Assembly (NCBI GenBank): GCA_017549325.1
Contig: JAFYVA010000036.1
Location: 1-13,654, forward strand
Origin: Oscillospiraceae bacterium
GTDB taxonomy: Bacteria; Bacillota_A; Clostridia; Oscillospirales; Oscillospiraceae
Direction: 5' to 3'
DNA: 13,654 bases
Shown piece after piece: positions 6,932-13,654 of the stretch. Position numbers and translations under genes: made by a program. Numbering within the stretch: position 1 is the stretch's first letter; each line of letters opens with the position of its first letter. A model generated the notes under the pieces. That model was not told where the DNA came from, searched no databases, and saw nothing but the letters and a program-made list of their open reading frames with translations.

Positions 6932-8393
6932 ATAACGTTTCCTCTTGCAGAAGCTTGAAAGACAGCATCAGCAACAGCCGCTCATCGGCATCGTTCAAAT
7001 CACAGCGCAAAATGCTGCGAATATGGTTGAGTCGGTAGAGCAGCGTATTCTTGTGCAGATACAGTCGCTCGGCCGTGCGGTTTAAGTTGCAGTTGCACTC
7101 CAGATAGGCTCGCAGCGTATCCACCAGAGAGAAAGAATACCCCTTTTCCGCCTCCTTAAGGCGGAAAATGTCGGGACTGATGAGAAAATGCGCCTCTTCC
7201 TGCGGGATGTGAGACAGCATCTGCTCCAGCATGATATTACGGTAGAAACTCAAACCTTCCTGTACATCACTCTGCAGCGCCGCCTGTGCCTGCCGGCAAA
7301 AACCGCGCAGGTCGCGAATGTGGCGGAACGGATTGCTGACACCACAGCGCAGATGATGGGCGGCAAAGAAGTGCGACAGGGTTACTGTGAGAGAGTCAAA
7401 TCCCACCTCATCCCGGGCGTATGCCAACAGCACCAACTGCTCCTGCCACACCAGAGAGAGAAATGCGCCGTCAGGGTAGAGGCGTTGGAGGAGCGAGGCA
7501 TAATAAGGGGCCATCTGTCGGTCATCCCGCGCCTTGACATCGGCAAAAAACACCGTCAGCAAGCAATCCTGCAGGTAAGGTGCAGAGCGCAGACGATCGT
7601 CGATCAGTTCTTCCGACAACTGTACGCCGTGGAGCAGTTCGATCAGTACGCTTTGCAGCGGTCCGCGGTCACTGCGGCGGTCGCTGCCCTCCACAATACG
7701 CCGCAGATGGGCGGTGATCAGTTCGCAGGCGCGAAGCATCAAAGGCGATGTGTCGCGGTCGATGCACAGCACCGTCAGGCGACTGACAAACGTGCCGCCT
7801 TGCCACACATTGGATGTAACAGAGGGGAAAGGATAGATGTCTGAATGATAGACCATCGGCGCGCGGGCGGGGGCCAACAGATCGAGATCGCCTGCATCCT
7901 TCATCTTTTGCGCATTCTTAGGGGAAAGATAGCCCTTCTCCCGCATATGGATCCATTCCTCATCGCCGGGAAAATCGAGGCTCTTGGTCATTGCGAGAAT
8001 GCGGTAGCTGCTGTCCAAATAAAACATGGGTACACCCATGTGCAGGCTGGCACGATCCAACACCTCCTGATCGCCGGAACAGAGAGCCAGCGCGCTGTTG
8101 AGTCCGTCGAGCCACTTCTTCGCTGCGGCCAGCGTATTGAACACTCGGGCCAAATCCCTCTCTTGCAGGCAAATTCCGTTATCCACACCTGCGGGCATCG
8201 TCCCACACGCAATCACCAGCGCATGGTGGAACGGCCGGGGCAGCGCCGTTTCCGTGGTCACATAAGCCGTGTTGGGCAGGTCGGCAGCATCCGCAGTCAT
8301 CAGCAGCAGCACATCCGCCTGCTCAAAGTTTTCTTTTTCCATCTGCACCACGCCAAACGGCTGCAGCACATGGCAAATCACATCCCAGGTCAT
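6930..8393 (-). CDS. PucR/CdaR-family transcriptional regulator
   Basis: This 487-aa protein ends in the PucR-type helix-turn-helix: VDTLRAYLECNCNLNRTAER, then LYLHKNTLLYRLNHI and a conserved DADERLLLMLSFKLL tail (residues about 420-487). The preceding 300 residues hold a possible GAF-like sensor (MGVPMFYLDSSYRILAMT) and a GGDEF-like middle region typical of CdaR/PucR relatives (LLTVFFADVKARDDRQMAPYYASLLQRLYP). The N-terminal 110 residues match a PucR-N-like or unknown sensing domain. The family controls catabolic genes in response to small metabolites such as purine breakdown products or sugar acids. The gene is divergent from the URO-D-family gene, a layout that strongly suggests a regulator and its target. 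GGGGGAG precedes the ATG. The stop codon lies in the T tract of the buk terminator. The ligand is unknown. Confidence 0.88.
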   Translation of the reverse strand: MTWDVICHVLQPFGVVQMEKENFEQADVLLLMTADAADLPNTAYVTTETALPRPFHHALVIACGTMPAGVDNGICLQERDLARVFNTLAAAKKWLDGLNSALALCSGDQEVLDRASLHMGVPMFYLDSSYRILAMTKSLDFPGDEEWIHMREKGYLSPKNAQKMKDAGDLDLLAPARAPMVYHSDIYPFPSVTSNVWQGGTFVSRLTVLCIDRDTSPLMLRACELITAHLRRIVEGSDRRSDRGPLQSVLIELLHGVQLSEELIDDRLRSAPYLQDCLLTVFFADVKARDDRQMAPYYASLLQRLYPDGAFLSLVWQEQLVLLAYARDEVGFDSLTVTLSHFFAAHHLRCGVSNPFRHIRDLRGFCRQAQAALQSDVQEGLSFYRNIMLEQMLSHIPQEEAHFLISPDIFRLKEAEKGYSFSLVDTLRAYLECNCNLNRTAERLYLHKNTLLYRLNHIRSILRCDLNDADERLLLMLSFKLLQEETL

Positions 8394-8408
8394 GGCGTCT
8401 CCCCCATT

Positions 8409-8427
8409 TTTGTGATAGTATCACAAA
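8409..8427. promoter_or_regulatory. Perfect 19-bp palindrome before the PucR-type gene
   Basis: TTTGTGATAGTATCACAAA is a perfect 9-bp inverted repeat around a single G. It lies 16-34 nt upstream of the PucR-type start codon, inside the leader predicted from the promoter at 8490-8518. A half site, GTGATA, recurs at 8479-8484. It resembles a CRP/FNR-type TGTGA-TCACA site but is one base short in the spacer. It may be the operator of the local regulator acting as a roadblock; this is inference. Confidence 0.6.
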
Positions 8428-8489
8428 TTCTCGCAATTTCTTTCTGTATCCGCGCCCGTAGACAGCAGGAATAAATCGTGATATATGTT

Positions 8490-8518
8490 ATTATAGACAG
8501 TTAAACTGCTATGTGCAA
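8490..8518 (-). promoter_or_regulatory. Promoter of the PucR-type regulator gene
   Basis: The minus strand carries TTGCAC (8518-8513), a 17-bp spacer and a perfect TATAAT (8495-8490). The start near 8483 would leave a leader of about 90 nt containing the 19-bp palindrome. No equally clear promoter is visible on the plus strand for the divergent gene, as expected if that gene needs an activator. Confidence 0.65.
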
Positions 8519-8550
8519 GGAAAATTGCATAAATTTCTACCACATTGCAT
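8514..8550. repeat. TTGCA repeats upstream of the URO-D-family gene
   Basis: ATTGCAT occurs twice as a direct repeat at 8524-8530 and 8544-8550, 20 bp apart (about two helical turns). The first copy also forms an inverted repeat, TGCAA-N6-TTGCA (8514-8529). The array lies between the PucR-type promoter and the URO-D-family start and could be an activator site. It is short and in AT-rich DNA, so chance is possible. Confidence 0.4.
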
Positions 8551-8607
8551 TTTCGGTAACAAAGCACAAAAGAATCTGTTCTATTAAAATCTTAGGGAGG
8601 ATTTGTT

Positions 8608-9591
8608 ATGCAGACAGCGAAAGAAGCCATTCTGGCCAGAATGAAAGGCGAAAAAGCAGACTTTATCCCCGAGTATTACTCCGTGGTCAAGGATGTCGTC
8701 TATCCCGGCGAACGCTACATCGACCTGAAGCACTTTGATCCCTATGGCACCGGCCCCGACGCATGGGGCGTCATGTGGACCAATCAGGGCCCCAATCCCG
8801 CCGTGGACGGCAACACAGTGGCCAAAGACTTCCGTCTGTTTGAGGATATTACGGAATGGAAGGAAAAGGTCAAGTTCCCCAAGTTCAGCAAGTTCGTGCT
8901 GCGTATGATCTTCAAGGGAATGATGAAGGGCATGGGCGTTGACCGCAAGGAGCACGTGGTTTCCTGCCTGCTGCTCTCCGGCGCTTTTGAGCGCATGAAC
9001 CAGATGATCGGCTTTGAAAATGCGCTGTGTGCATTCTACGAGGAGCCCGAGGCCACCAAGGAGTTCCTGAACGCCATGTGCGAATATAAGCTCAAGTGCA
9101 TCGAGCTGGCCCACAAGGTTCTCAAGCCCGATGTGATCCATATGCATGACGACTGGGGCACCAACGACAATATGTTCTTCTCTCCCGAAATCTGGCGTGA
9201 GTTCATCAAGCCTTTGGAGAAGCGCTATGCCGACAAGATCCATGAGCTGGGCATGATCTACATGCACCATTCCTGCGGCTACATTACGCAGATCATCCCC
9301 GATTTGGTGGAGATCGGCGTGGACTGCATTAACCCCATGATGGTGAAGAATGATATTGACGGCATTATGGAGCAGTACGGCGACAAGATCACCATTATGG
9401 GCGGCGTGGACAGTCAGCCCATGGAGGTTGCCGGTACCCCCGAGGCAGTTACCAAAGCCGTCCGCGAGGCTATGGACAAGTATGTGAACAAGGGCCGCTA
9501 CCTGCCCTTCATCATCCCCATCCGTCAGGAGACCTTCGGTATGTATATCGAAGCCGTCAACGAGTATGGCCGTCAAATCGAAGTAAAATAA
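8608..9591 (+). CDS. Uroporphyrinogen decarboxylase (URO-D) superfamily protein, possible corrinoid methyltransferase
   Basis: This 327-aa protein belongs to the HemE/MtaA-like URO-D superfamily (TIM barrel). Key regions are IHMHDDWGTND (177-187), FFSPEIWREFIKP (190-202), MHHSCGYITQIIPDLVEIGVDCINP (219-243) and ITIMGGVDSQ (261-270). The His221-x-Cys223 pair matches two of the zinc ligands used by MtaA/MtbA-type methylcobamide methyltransferases. A third cysteine near the C-terminus is not visible: the equivalent stretch reads KGRYLPFIIPIRQETFG. The residues of true heme-pathway HemE are not evident and no heme gene is nearby, so uroporphyrinogen decarboxylation is unlikely. A role in demethylating small compounds, with partner corrinoid proteins encoded elsewhere, is plausible but inferred. 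AGGGAGG (8594-8600) decides the start. It stands alone, ends in a strong terminator, and is divergent from a PucR-type regulator. Confidence 0.85.
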   Translation: MQTAKEAILARMKGEKADFIPEYYSVVKDVVYPGERYIDLKHFDPYGTGPDAWGVMWTNQGPNPAVDGNTVAKDFRLFEDITEWKEKVKFPKFSKFVLRMIFKGMMKGMGVDRKEHVVSCLLLSGAFERMNQMIGFENALCAFYEEPEATKEFLNAMCEYKLKCIELAHKVLKPDVIHMHDDWGTNDNMFFSPEIWREFIKPLEKRYADKIHELGMIYMHHSCGYITQIIPDLVEIGVDCINPMMVKNDIDGIMEQYGDKITIMGGVDSQPMEVAGTPEAVTKAVREAMDKYVNKGRYLPFIIPIRQETFGMYIEAVNEYGRQIEVK

Positions 9592-9604
9592 CCCGTAACA
9601 CAGG

Positions 9605-9642
9605 AAAACAGGGCGTCGCCGTATGGCAACGCCCTGTTTTTT
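9605..9642. terminator. Bidirectional terminator between convergent genes
   Basis: AAAACAGGGCGT pairs with ACGCCCTGTTTT; inside, after a C/A mismatch, GCC pairs with GGC around a GTAT loop. T tracts flank it on both strands (TTTTTT after it on plus, TTTT on minus). It ends the URO-D-family gene and, from the other side, the dnaK-dnaJ-rpiB-DUF4015 run. Confidence 0.9.
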
Positions 9643-9648
9643 ATGTAT

Positions 9649-10662
9649 TTATCCGATGAGATATCCGCCCGTCTGGGCAGCTCTGTCCGTGAGCATGACA
9701 TAGCGTTCAGCACCGTAAGCACCGCCCAGCGCCTCTTTCAGCGCAGGGACATCCACATTGGGCGCAACATAGACGCGGTCAAAGTGGGTCGTGATCAGTT
9801 CAGCACTGATACCATCCTCTGCAGACAGATCGTTGTGCAGTACGATACCCACCACGGTGTCCTCCGGCAGATTGGCGCGAAGTGCCGCCGCAAAATCGGA
9901 CAACACCTTTTCCCGATCCGTTTCCTCAAGGCCGTAGATGGCCTCCACATTACCGGTAACAGGATAGGCGAAGTGATCCAGCATCAGCTCATCCACACCC
10001 AACTCCGCCAGTTCCTGACACAGGGTGGTGATATAGGCCAGCGTCTGGGGATGCGTCGGGTCCAACCAGGTTCGGTTGTCACCGTCATACCAATAGCCTC
10101 CGTTTTCACGGCTCAACGCCGCATCGCGGTGGGCGCGGACAAAGTAGCTGTCGCAGAAGGCAGACAACCGGGCAACCACATATTTTTCAACCGCCAGCAC
10201 AGCCTTGAAATTGGCCAGCGTATCGCCGCGGGCCACATCCACCTCAGGCGGGATATCGATCTGCGAGTCGTAGTTGATAAACCCGTTGACGCGCTTGACC
10301 TCAATGACTACATCACTCTCCGGTACTGCAGCCACCTCTTTTTCCGAATCGTGGTTCAGCACGCGACTGCCCATCTGCCGCGCCTGCAATTCCTTTACAG
10401 GGCGCAGCGACAGCGTCTCCTCTTCCGGTGCGATCACATCGATGGTGATATCGTCAGCATCCACAGAGGGAACATCGTCGTCCTCAACACGATTGAAGAA
10501 GGGGATATCAAAGTACATCTTGCCGCTGTCGTCGTAAACCACATAGTTCTGCACCAGCAGGAAAGCGCCACCCAGCAGCAGCACCAGTATCAGAAGCAGC
10601 GTCAAAAGCCGCTTCTGTTTATTTTTTCTTCCGTGATAGCCGCTGTATCCTTTACTCCTCAT
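9649..10662 (-). CDS. Membrane-anchored putative glycoside hydrolase (DUF4015-like)
   Basis: This 337-aa protein begins with a basic segment, then one hydrophobic stretch at residues about 19-37 (LLTLLLILVLLLGGAFLLV), fitting a signal anchor with the rest outside the cell. An acidic linker follows (about 45-80). The C-terminal domain resembles the DUF4015 putative glycoside hydrolase family: VVIEVKRVNGFINYDSQI, VEKYVVARLSAFCD, a GGYWYDGDNRTWLDPTHPQT region, and ELAELGVDELMLDHFAYP, matching the family's usual WVNP and GFDEIQFDYVRFP elements. Substrate and activity are unproven even for the family; a role in cell-wall or exopolysaccharide breakdown is a guess. It starts 11 nt after the rpiB stop, and its weak GAGGGA ribosome site overlaps that stop codon, so it is probably co-translated with rpiB. 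Confidence 0.75.
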   Translation of the reverse strand: MRSKGYSGYHGRKNKQKRLLTLLLILVLLLGGAFLLVQNYVVYDDSGKMYFDIPFFNRVEDDDVPSVDADDITIDVIAPEEETLSLRPVKELQARQMGSRVLNHDSEKEVAAVPESDVVIEVKRVNGFINYDSQIDIPPEVDVARGDTLANFKAVLAVEKYVVARLSAFCDSYFVRAHRDAALSRENGGYWYDGDNRTWLDPTHPQTLAYITTLCQELAELGVDELMLDHFAYPVTGNVEAIYGLEETDREKVLSDFAAALRANLPEDTVVGIVLHNDLSAEDGISAELITTHFDRVYVAPNVDVPALKEALGGAYGAERYVMLTDRAAQTGGYLIG

Positions 10663-10673
10663 ATATCAGTCCC

Positions 10674-11111
10674 TCAGGGCTGAATGGCATCCAGCTGGTC
10701 CACGCGGCGGGCATGACGACCGCCCTCAAACTCAGTGGTCAGGAACAGCTCCACGATGCGCTCGGCAACCTTGGTACCCGTAACACCGGCACCCAGAGCC
10801 AGAACATTGGCGTTGTTGTGGCGGCGGGTCATCTCGGCGCTCCAAGGATCGGTGACATGGGCGCAGCGGATACCCTTGACCTTATTGGCGGCGATGGAGA
10901 TGCCGATGCCGGTAGTGCAGATGACAATACCGAAATCGCACTCGCCGGAGGCAACTGCGCGGGCCACCTTCTCGCCGTAGATGGGATAGTCCACACTGTC
11001 GGTATTAAAGCAGCCAAAATCCTCGAAATCGTAGTCGTGCTCCTCCAGATAGATCAGCACATCCTGCTTCAGCAGATAGCCGCCGTGATCACAGCCAATG
11101 GCAATTTTCAT
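10674..11111 (-). CDS. rpiB: Ribose-5-phosphate isomerase B
   Basis: This 145-aa enzyme of the RpiB/LacAB family interconverts ribose 5-phosphate and ribulose 5-phosphate in the non-oxidative pentose phosphate pathway. Full family length is present. Visible features are the N-terminal GCDHGGY with Asp8/His9, SVDYPIYGEKVA (39-50), the catalytic Cys65 in VICTTGIGISIAANKVKGIRCA, and His98 in RRHNNANVLALGAG. The usual CGTGIG is CTTGIG here, a mild change beside the catalytic cysteine. The ATG at 11111 has AGGAGGAG upstream. It follows the PHP gene by 30 nt and precedes the DUF4015 gene by 11 nt. An allose-6-phosphate isomerase role cannot be excluded, but no sugar-uptake genes accompany it. Confidence 0.94.
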   Translation of the reverse strand: MKIAIGCDHGGYLLKQDVLIYLEEHDYDFEDFGCFNTDSVDYPIYGEKVARAVASGECDFGIVICTTGIGISIAANKVKGIRCAHVTDPWSAEMTRRHNNANVLALGAGVTGTKVAERIVELFLTTEFEGGRHARRVDQLDAIQP

Positions 11112-11141
11112 AGTGTTCTCCTCCTGATTTTTTATGTTTGT

Positions 11142-11951
11142 TTACAGGGAATGAAATTCGGGTTTGCGCTGGGTATAGGTGGTAAAATAGCGGAAACCGC
11201 AGCTGCGCAGCAGCTCCTGCGCTTCGTCAAAGCGGAATCCGATATGCTCCGGTACATGGGCATCAGACCCGATGGTAATGATCTCGCCGCCCATGGAGCG
11301 GTAGAGCTTCAGCACCTCCGCCTCGGGCAGACATCCCTTTCCGCGGTTGGCATTACACTCAATGCCGATACCTTTTGGAATGATACGGCGAAAAATCTCC
11401 TCAGCCTGATGCATATGCTGAGAAAATGTCATGCTCAGTCCATGATGCTCATTGATGTAGCGCAGGGGCAGCGTCATGTGCCCAATCACATCGAACTTGC
11501 CCCACTGCACCAGCTTCTCCATCTCCTCCATGTATCCATCGATGACATCGTGGTAGAACGCCTCGGTGTTCTTCTCGATAAAATAGAGGTCGAAGGCACC
11601 GTGACGGCGGGCAGCCATGTGGACAGAGCCGATGAGAAAATCCAGAGGGGGTGCATCGGACAAAATCTTCTCCATGCGCTCATAGGACCAGTAGGCCTCG
11701 CCCAATTCGGCACCCAACCGCAGCTTGATGCGGTCACCAAACCGCTCTGCTGCCCGGTCAAAGTTAGCCTTGGCCTCAGCCCACGGAAAATCGTCACGAG
11801 GTGTGTACCCCTTCCAGTAGTAGGTATCCACATGGTCGGTAATACACAACTCATCCATACCGATGGCCACGGCGTGTTCCGCCAGCTGCTCCACGGTAAA
11901 CTTGCCGTCAGGGGAGCAGGAGGCGTGGACATGATAATCAGCAAGATACAT
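11142..11951 (-). CDS. PHP-domain phosphoesterase, HisJ histidinol-phosphatase-like
   Basis: This 269-aa protein has the polymerase-and-histidinol-phosphatase (PHP) fold and the length of HisJ enzymes. All usual metal-site motifs are seen: His7-x-His9 (DYHVHASCSPDG), ITDHVD with His40, GAELGE with Glu82, GSVHM with His111, GHMTL with His158 and GSDAH with Asp230/His232. HisJ proteins remove phosphate from histidinol phosphate in histidine synthesis, but many PHP proteins of this size act on other phosphoesters. No other his gene is nearby, so the exact substrate is open. Its ATG shares one base with the dnaJ stop codon (TGATG at 11953-11949), a classical sign of translational coupling, so its synthesis is likely tied to that of DnaJ. 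Confidence 0.85.
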   Translation of the reverse strand: MYLADYHVHASCSPDGKFTVEQLAEHAVAIGMDELCITDHVDTYYWKGYTPRDDFPWAEAKANFDRAAERFGDRIKLRLGAELGEAYWSYERMEKILSDAPPLDFLIGSVHMAARRHGAFDLYFIEKNTEAFYHDVIDGYMEEMEKLVQWGKFDVIGHMTLPLRYINEHHGLSMTFSQHMHQAEEIFRRIIPKGIGIECNANRGKGCLPEAEVLKLYRSMGGEIITIGSDAHVPEHIGFRFDEAQELLRSCGFRYFTTYTQRKPEFHSL

Positions 11952-13093
11952 CAGCGTTTCTTGAAGAAGCCCTTGCCCTTATCCTCAGTCTCCTCGCCCA
12001 GCAGTTCGCTGAACTTGCGCAGAGCCTCTTTTTGCTCCTTCGTCAGATTCTTGGGAGTGGCGATGTTCACCGTGATGTACTGGTCGCCGCGGCCGCGACC
12101 ATTGAGAACAGGGATGCCCTTTCCGCGGAGACGGAACACGCTGCCGGTCTCGGTGCCCTCGGGCAGGTCGTACTTGACCTTGCCGTCGATAGTGGGGATC
12201 TCCAGCGTGGCGCCCAGCACAGCCTGTGCATAGCTGACGGTGCTCTGGCAGTAGACATCGTTGCCCTCACGGCGGAACAGCTCGTGGGGCTTGACCATGA
12301 CGGTGATCAGCAGATCGCCGCTTGCGCCGCCGTTTTTACCGGCGTGGCCCTGACCCCGCAGAGAGATGGTCTGGCCGTGGTCAATGCCGGCGGGAATATC
12401 CACCTTCACGGTGCGGCGCTTGCGCACATTGCCGCGGCCGCTGCACTCGGTGCAGGGCTGATGGATGATCTTACCGGTGCCGCCGCACTTGTTGCAGGGG
12501 GCAGTGGATGCAAAGACGCCCATGGGAGTCTGACGACGCACCTGCACATTACCGGTACCGCGGCAGGTGGGGCACACCTCGGGAGTAGTACCCTCGGCGC
12601 AGCCGGTACCCTTACAGGCGGAGCAGCTCTCGCTGCGGTCTACGGTGATCTCCTTCTCACAGCCGAAGGCCGCCTCAAGGAATGAGACGGTCACGCTGAC
12701 GCGAATGCTCTCACCGCGCTGGGGGCCGTTTCGGCGCTGCTGAGCGCCGCCAAAACCGCCGAAGCCACCGCCGAAGAAGCTGCCGAAGATGTCACCCAAG
12801 TCGCCGAAGTCGAAGCCGGCGGCGCCGTCGCCCCAGCCGGCACCGCCTGCGCCGAAGTTGGGGTCGACACCGGCAAATCCGAACTGGTCATAGCGGGCCT
12901 TCTTCTGGGGATCGGACAGCACCTCGTTGGCCTCGTTCAGCTCCTTGAACTTCTCCTCGGCCTCTTTGTTGCCGGGGTTCATGTCCGGGTGATACTTGCG
13001 GGCCAGCTTTTTATATGCTTTTTTAATTTCTTCCTCCGAGGCACCCTTGGAAACACCAAGTACCTCGTAATAATCGCGTTTTTCCTGTGCCAT
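11951..13093 (-). CDS. dnaJ: Molecular chaperone DnaJ (Hsp40)
   Basis: This 380-aa protein is a complete type I DnaJ that delivers unfolded clients to DnaK and stimulates its ATPase. The J domain (residues about 6-70) has HPD at 35-37. A glycine/phenylalanine-rich region follows at about 71-120. Four zinc-binding repeats are visible: C157SAC, C174PTC, C200NKC and C214TEC with their GxG tails. The C-terminal substrate-binding and dimer domains complete it. The ATG at 13093 has TTAGGAGCG upstream. It follows dnaK after a 66-nt gap that holds a hairpin, and ends overlapping the PHP gene. Heat-shock control (CIRCE/HrcA or similar), if present, would lie upstream of the window. Confidence 0.98.
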   Translation of the reverse strand: MAQEKRDYYEVLGVSKGASEEEIKKAYKKLARKYHPDMNPGNKEAEEKFKELNEANEVLSDPQKKARYDQFGFAGVDPNFGAGGAGWGDGAAGFDFGDLGDIFGSFFGGGFGGFGGAQQRRNGPQRGESIRVSVTVSFLEAAFGCEKEITVDRSESCSACKGTGCAEGTTPEVCPTCRGTGNVQVRRQTPMGVFASTAPCNKCGGTGKIIHQPCTECSGRGNVRKRRTVKVDIPAGIDHGQTISLRGQGHAGKNGGASGDLLITVMVKPHELFRREGNDVYCQSTVSYAQAVLGATLEIPTIDGKVKYDLPEGTETGSVFRLRGKGIPVLNGRGRGDQYITVNIATPKNLTKEQKEALRKFSELLGEETEDKGKGFFKKR

Positions 13094-13114
13094 TATATTT
13101 CGCTCCTAACACCA

Positions 13115-13148
13115 CGAATAGGGACAGGGTCTCCCTGTCCCTTATTCG
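13115..13148 (-). repeat. Long hairpin/palindrome in the dnaK-dnaJ gap
   Basis: CGAATAGGGACAGG (13115-13128) pairs with CCTGTCCCTTATTCG (13134-13148) with one bulged T, closing a short GTCTC loop. On the minus-strand transcript it lies about 11 nt after the dnaK stop and well before the dnaJ ribosome site. No T tract follows it, so it is not a normal terminator. It could be an mRNA stabiliser or partial attenuator, or a copy of a dispersed palindromic element. Confidence 0.75.
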
Positions 13149-13159
13149 CCGTTTAGTTC

Positions 13160-13654
13160 TTACTTATTCTCGTCCTCGTCAACCACCTTGTAGTCAGCAT
13201 CATAGTACTGCTGACCGCCGTTGGGATCGCCTGCAGCGGCGTTGGGATCACCCTGAGGGGCCTGCTGCTGATAGAGCTTCTCGCTCATCTGATAGAACAG
13301 CTGCGTCAGCTCCTCGGTAGCGGCCTTGATGGCATCGGTGTCGTCGCCCTTCAGGGTCTCCTTCAGCTTGTCGATACCGGCCTGGATGGGAGCCTTCTCG
13401 CTCTCAGGGATCTTGTCGCCCACCTCGCCGAGGGTCTTTTCGGACTGATAGACCATCTGGTCGGCCTGGTTGCGAACCTCCACCTTCTCCTTGAGCTTAG
13501 CGTCCTCAGCGGCAAACTGCTCAGCCTCCTTGACGGCCTTCTCGATGTCCTCCTTGCTCATGTTGGAGGAAGAGGTAATGGTGATGTGCTGCTCGGTACC
13601 GGTGCCCAGATCCTTAGCGGAGACATTGACGATACCGTTGGCATCGATGTCGAA
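13160..13654 (-). CDS. dnaK: Chaperone DnaK (Hsp70), C-terminal part only
   Basis: The frame is open to the window edge and encodes the last 164 residues of DnaK. It starts in FDIDANGIVNVSAKDLGTG, the well-conserved end of the substrate-binding beta sandwich, then ITITSSSNMSKEDIEKAVKE leads into the helical lid. The tail is rich in Gln, Gly, Pro and Asp (QQAPQGDPNAAAGDPNGG) and ends in an acidic YKVVDEDENK, equivalent to the usual EVDDE-type tail. DnaK is the ATP-driven Hsp70 that works with DnaJ and GrpE. An internal ATG at 13561 is not a real start; the gene is cut by the window edge, not truncated biologically. Confidence 0.97.
   Translation of the reverse strand, partial: FDIDANGIVNVSAKDLGTGTEQHITITSSSNMSKEDIEKAVKEAEQFAAEDAKLKEKVEVRNQADQMVYQSEKTLGEVGDKIPESEKAPIQAGIDKLKETLKGDDTDAIKAATEELTQLFYQMSEKLYQQQAPQGDPNAAAGDPNGGQQYYDADYKVVDEDENK

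Noticed and set aside
8584..9576. Minus-strand open frame opposite the URO-D-family gene
   Set aside because: It mirrors a clear enzyme gene and shows no domain or ribosome site.
8608..9591. URO-D-family gene as heme-pathway hemE
   Set aside because: The sequence looks like the MtaA-type branch with HSCG, lacks clear HemE N-terminal motifs, and has no heme genes around it.
10713..12233. Long plus-strand open frame opposite rpiB, the PHP gene and dnaJ
   Set aside because: It mirrors three conserved genes, has no family signature and crosses gene boundaries; it is a codon-usage shadow.
1..13654. CRISPR arrays, tRNA or rRNA genes, insertion sequences, toxin-antitoxin pairs
   Set aside because: No repeat-spacer pattern, cloverleaf-like stretch, transposase or small toxin-like gene pair was recognised on either strand.

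Overview
The window looks like chromosomal DNA from a GC-rich, anaerobic, butyrate-forming Firmicute, probably in or near the Oscillospiraceae/Clostridia. This is inferred from a methionine T-box leader, strong AGGAGG-type ribosome binding sites, sigma-A-like promoters with 17-bp spacers, a butyrate kinase, an OFA-family antiporter and a dnaK-dnaJ operon. No rRNA, tRNA, CRISPR array, insertion sequence or phage gene is visible. Most genes lie on the minus strand; only the butyrate kinase and the URO-D-family gene are on the plus strand.

Layout, left to right. (1) 37-2067: an XRE-type regulator and an OFA-family major facilitator, both minus strand and separated by a strong terminator. Their start regions share a similar operator-like motif, so the regulator may control both genes. 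(2) 2193-5680: a TatD-type nuclease and a small ABM-domain monooxygenase (overlapping by 11 nt, with their own promoter), then methionyl-tRNA synthetase. metG is preceded by a complete T-box attenuator with an AUG specifier, a T-box bulge, an antiterminator and a terminator, all of which can be traced base by base. (3) 5714-6931: butyrate kinase with its own promoter and terminator, divergent from metG and without a phosphotransbutyrylase gene beside it. (4) 6930-9642: a divergent pair made of a PucR/CdaR-type regulator (minus) and a URO-D-superfamily protein (plus). The intergenic region contains a perfect 19-bp palindrome and further repeats. (5) 9649-13654: a minus-strand run of dnaK (3' end only), dnaJ, a HisJ-like PHP phosphoesterase, rpiB and a membrane-anchored DUF4015-type putative glycoside hydrolase, closed by a bidirectional hairpin.

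How they work together. Region 2 couples methionyl-tRNA charging to metG expression by transcription attenuation. Region 5 ties protein folding to small-metabolite genes through tight spacing, including a one-base stop/start overlap. A hairpin in the dnaK-dnaJ gap may adjust the relative yield of the two chaperones. Region 4 is the best candidate for a little-described local system: an inducible lone URO-D-family (possibly corrinoid methyl transfer) enzyme with its own PucR regulator. Most of the rest is conserved housekeeping content, and I do not see strong evidence of an entirely new multi-gene system.
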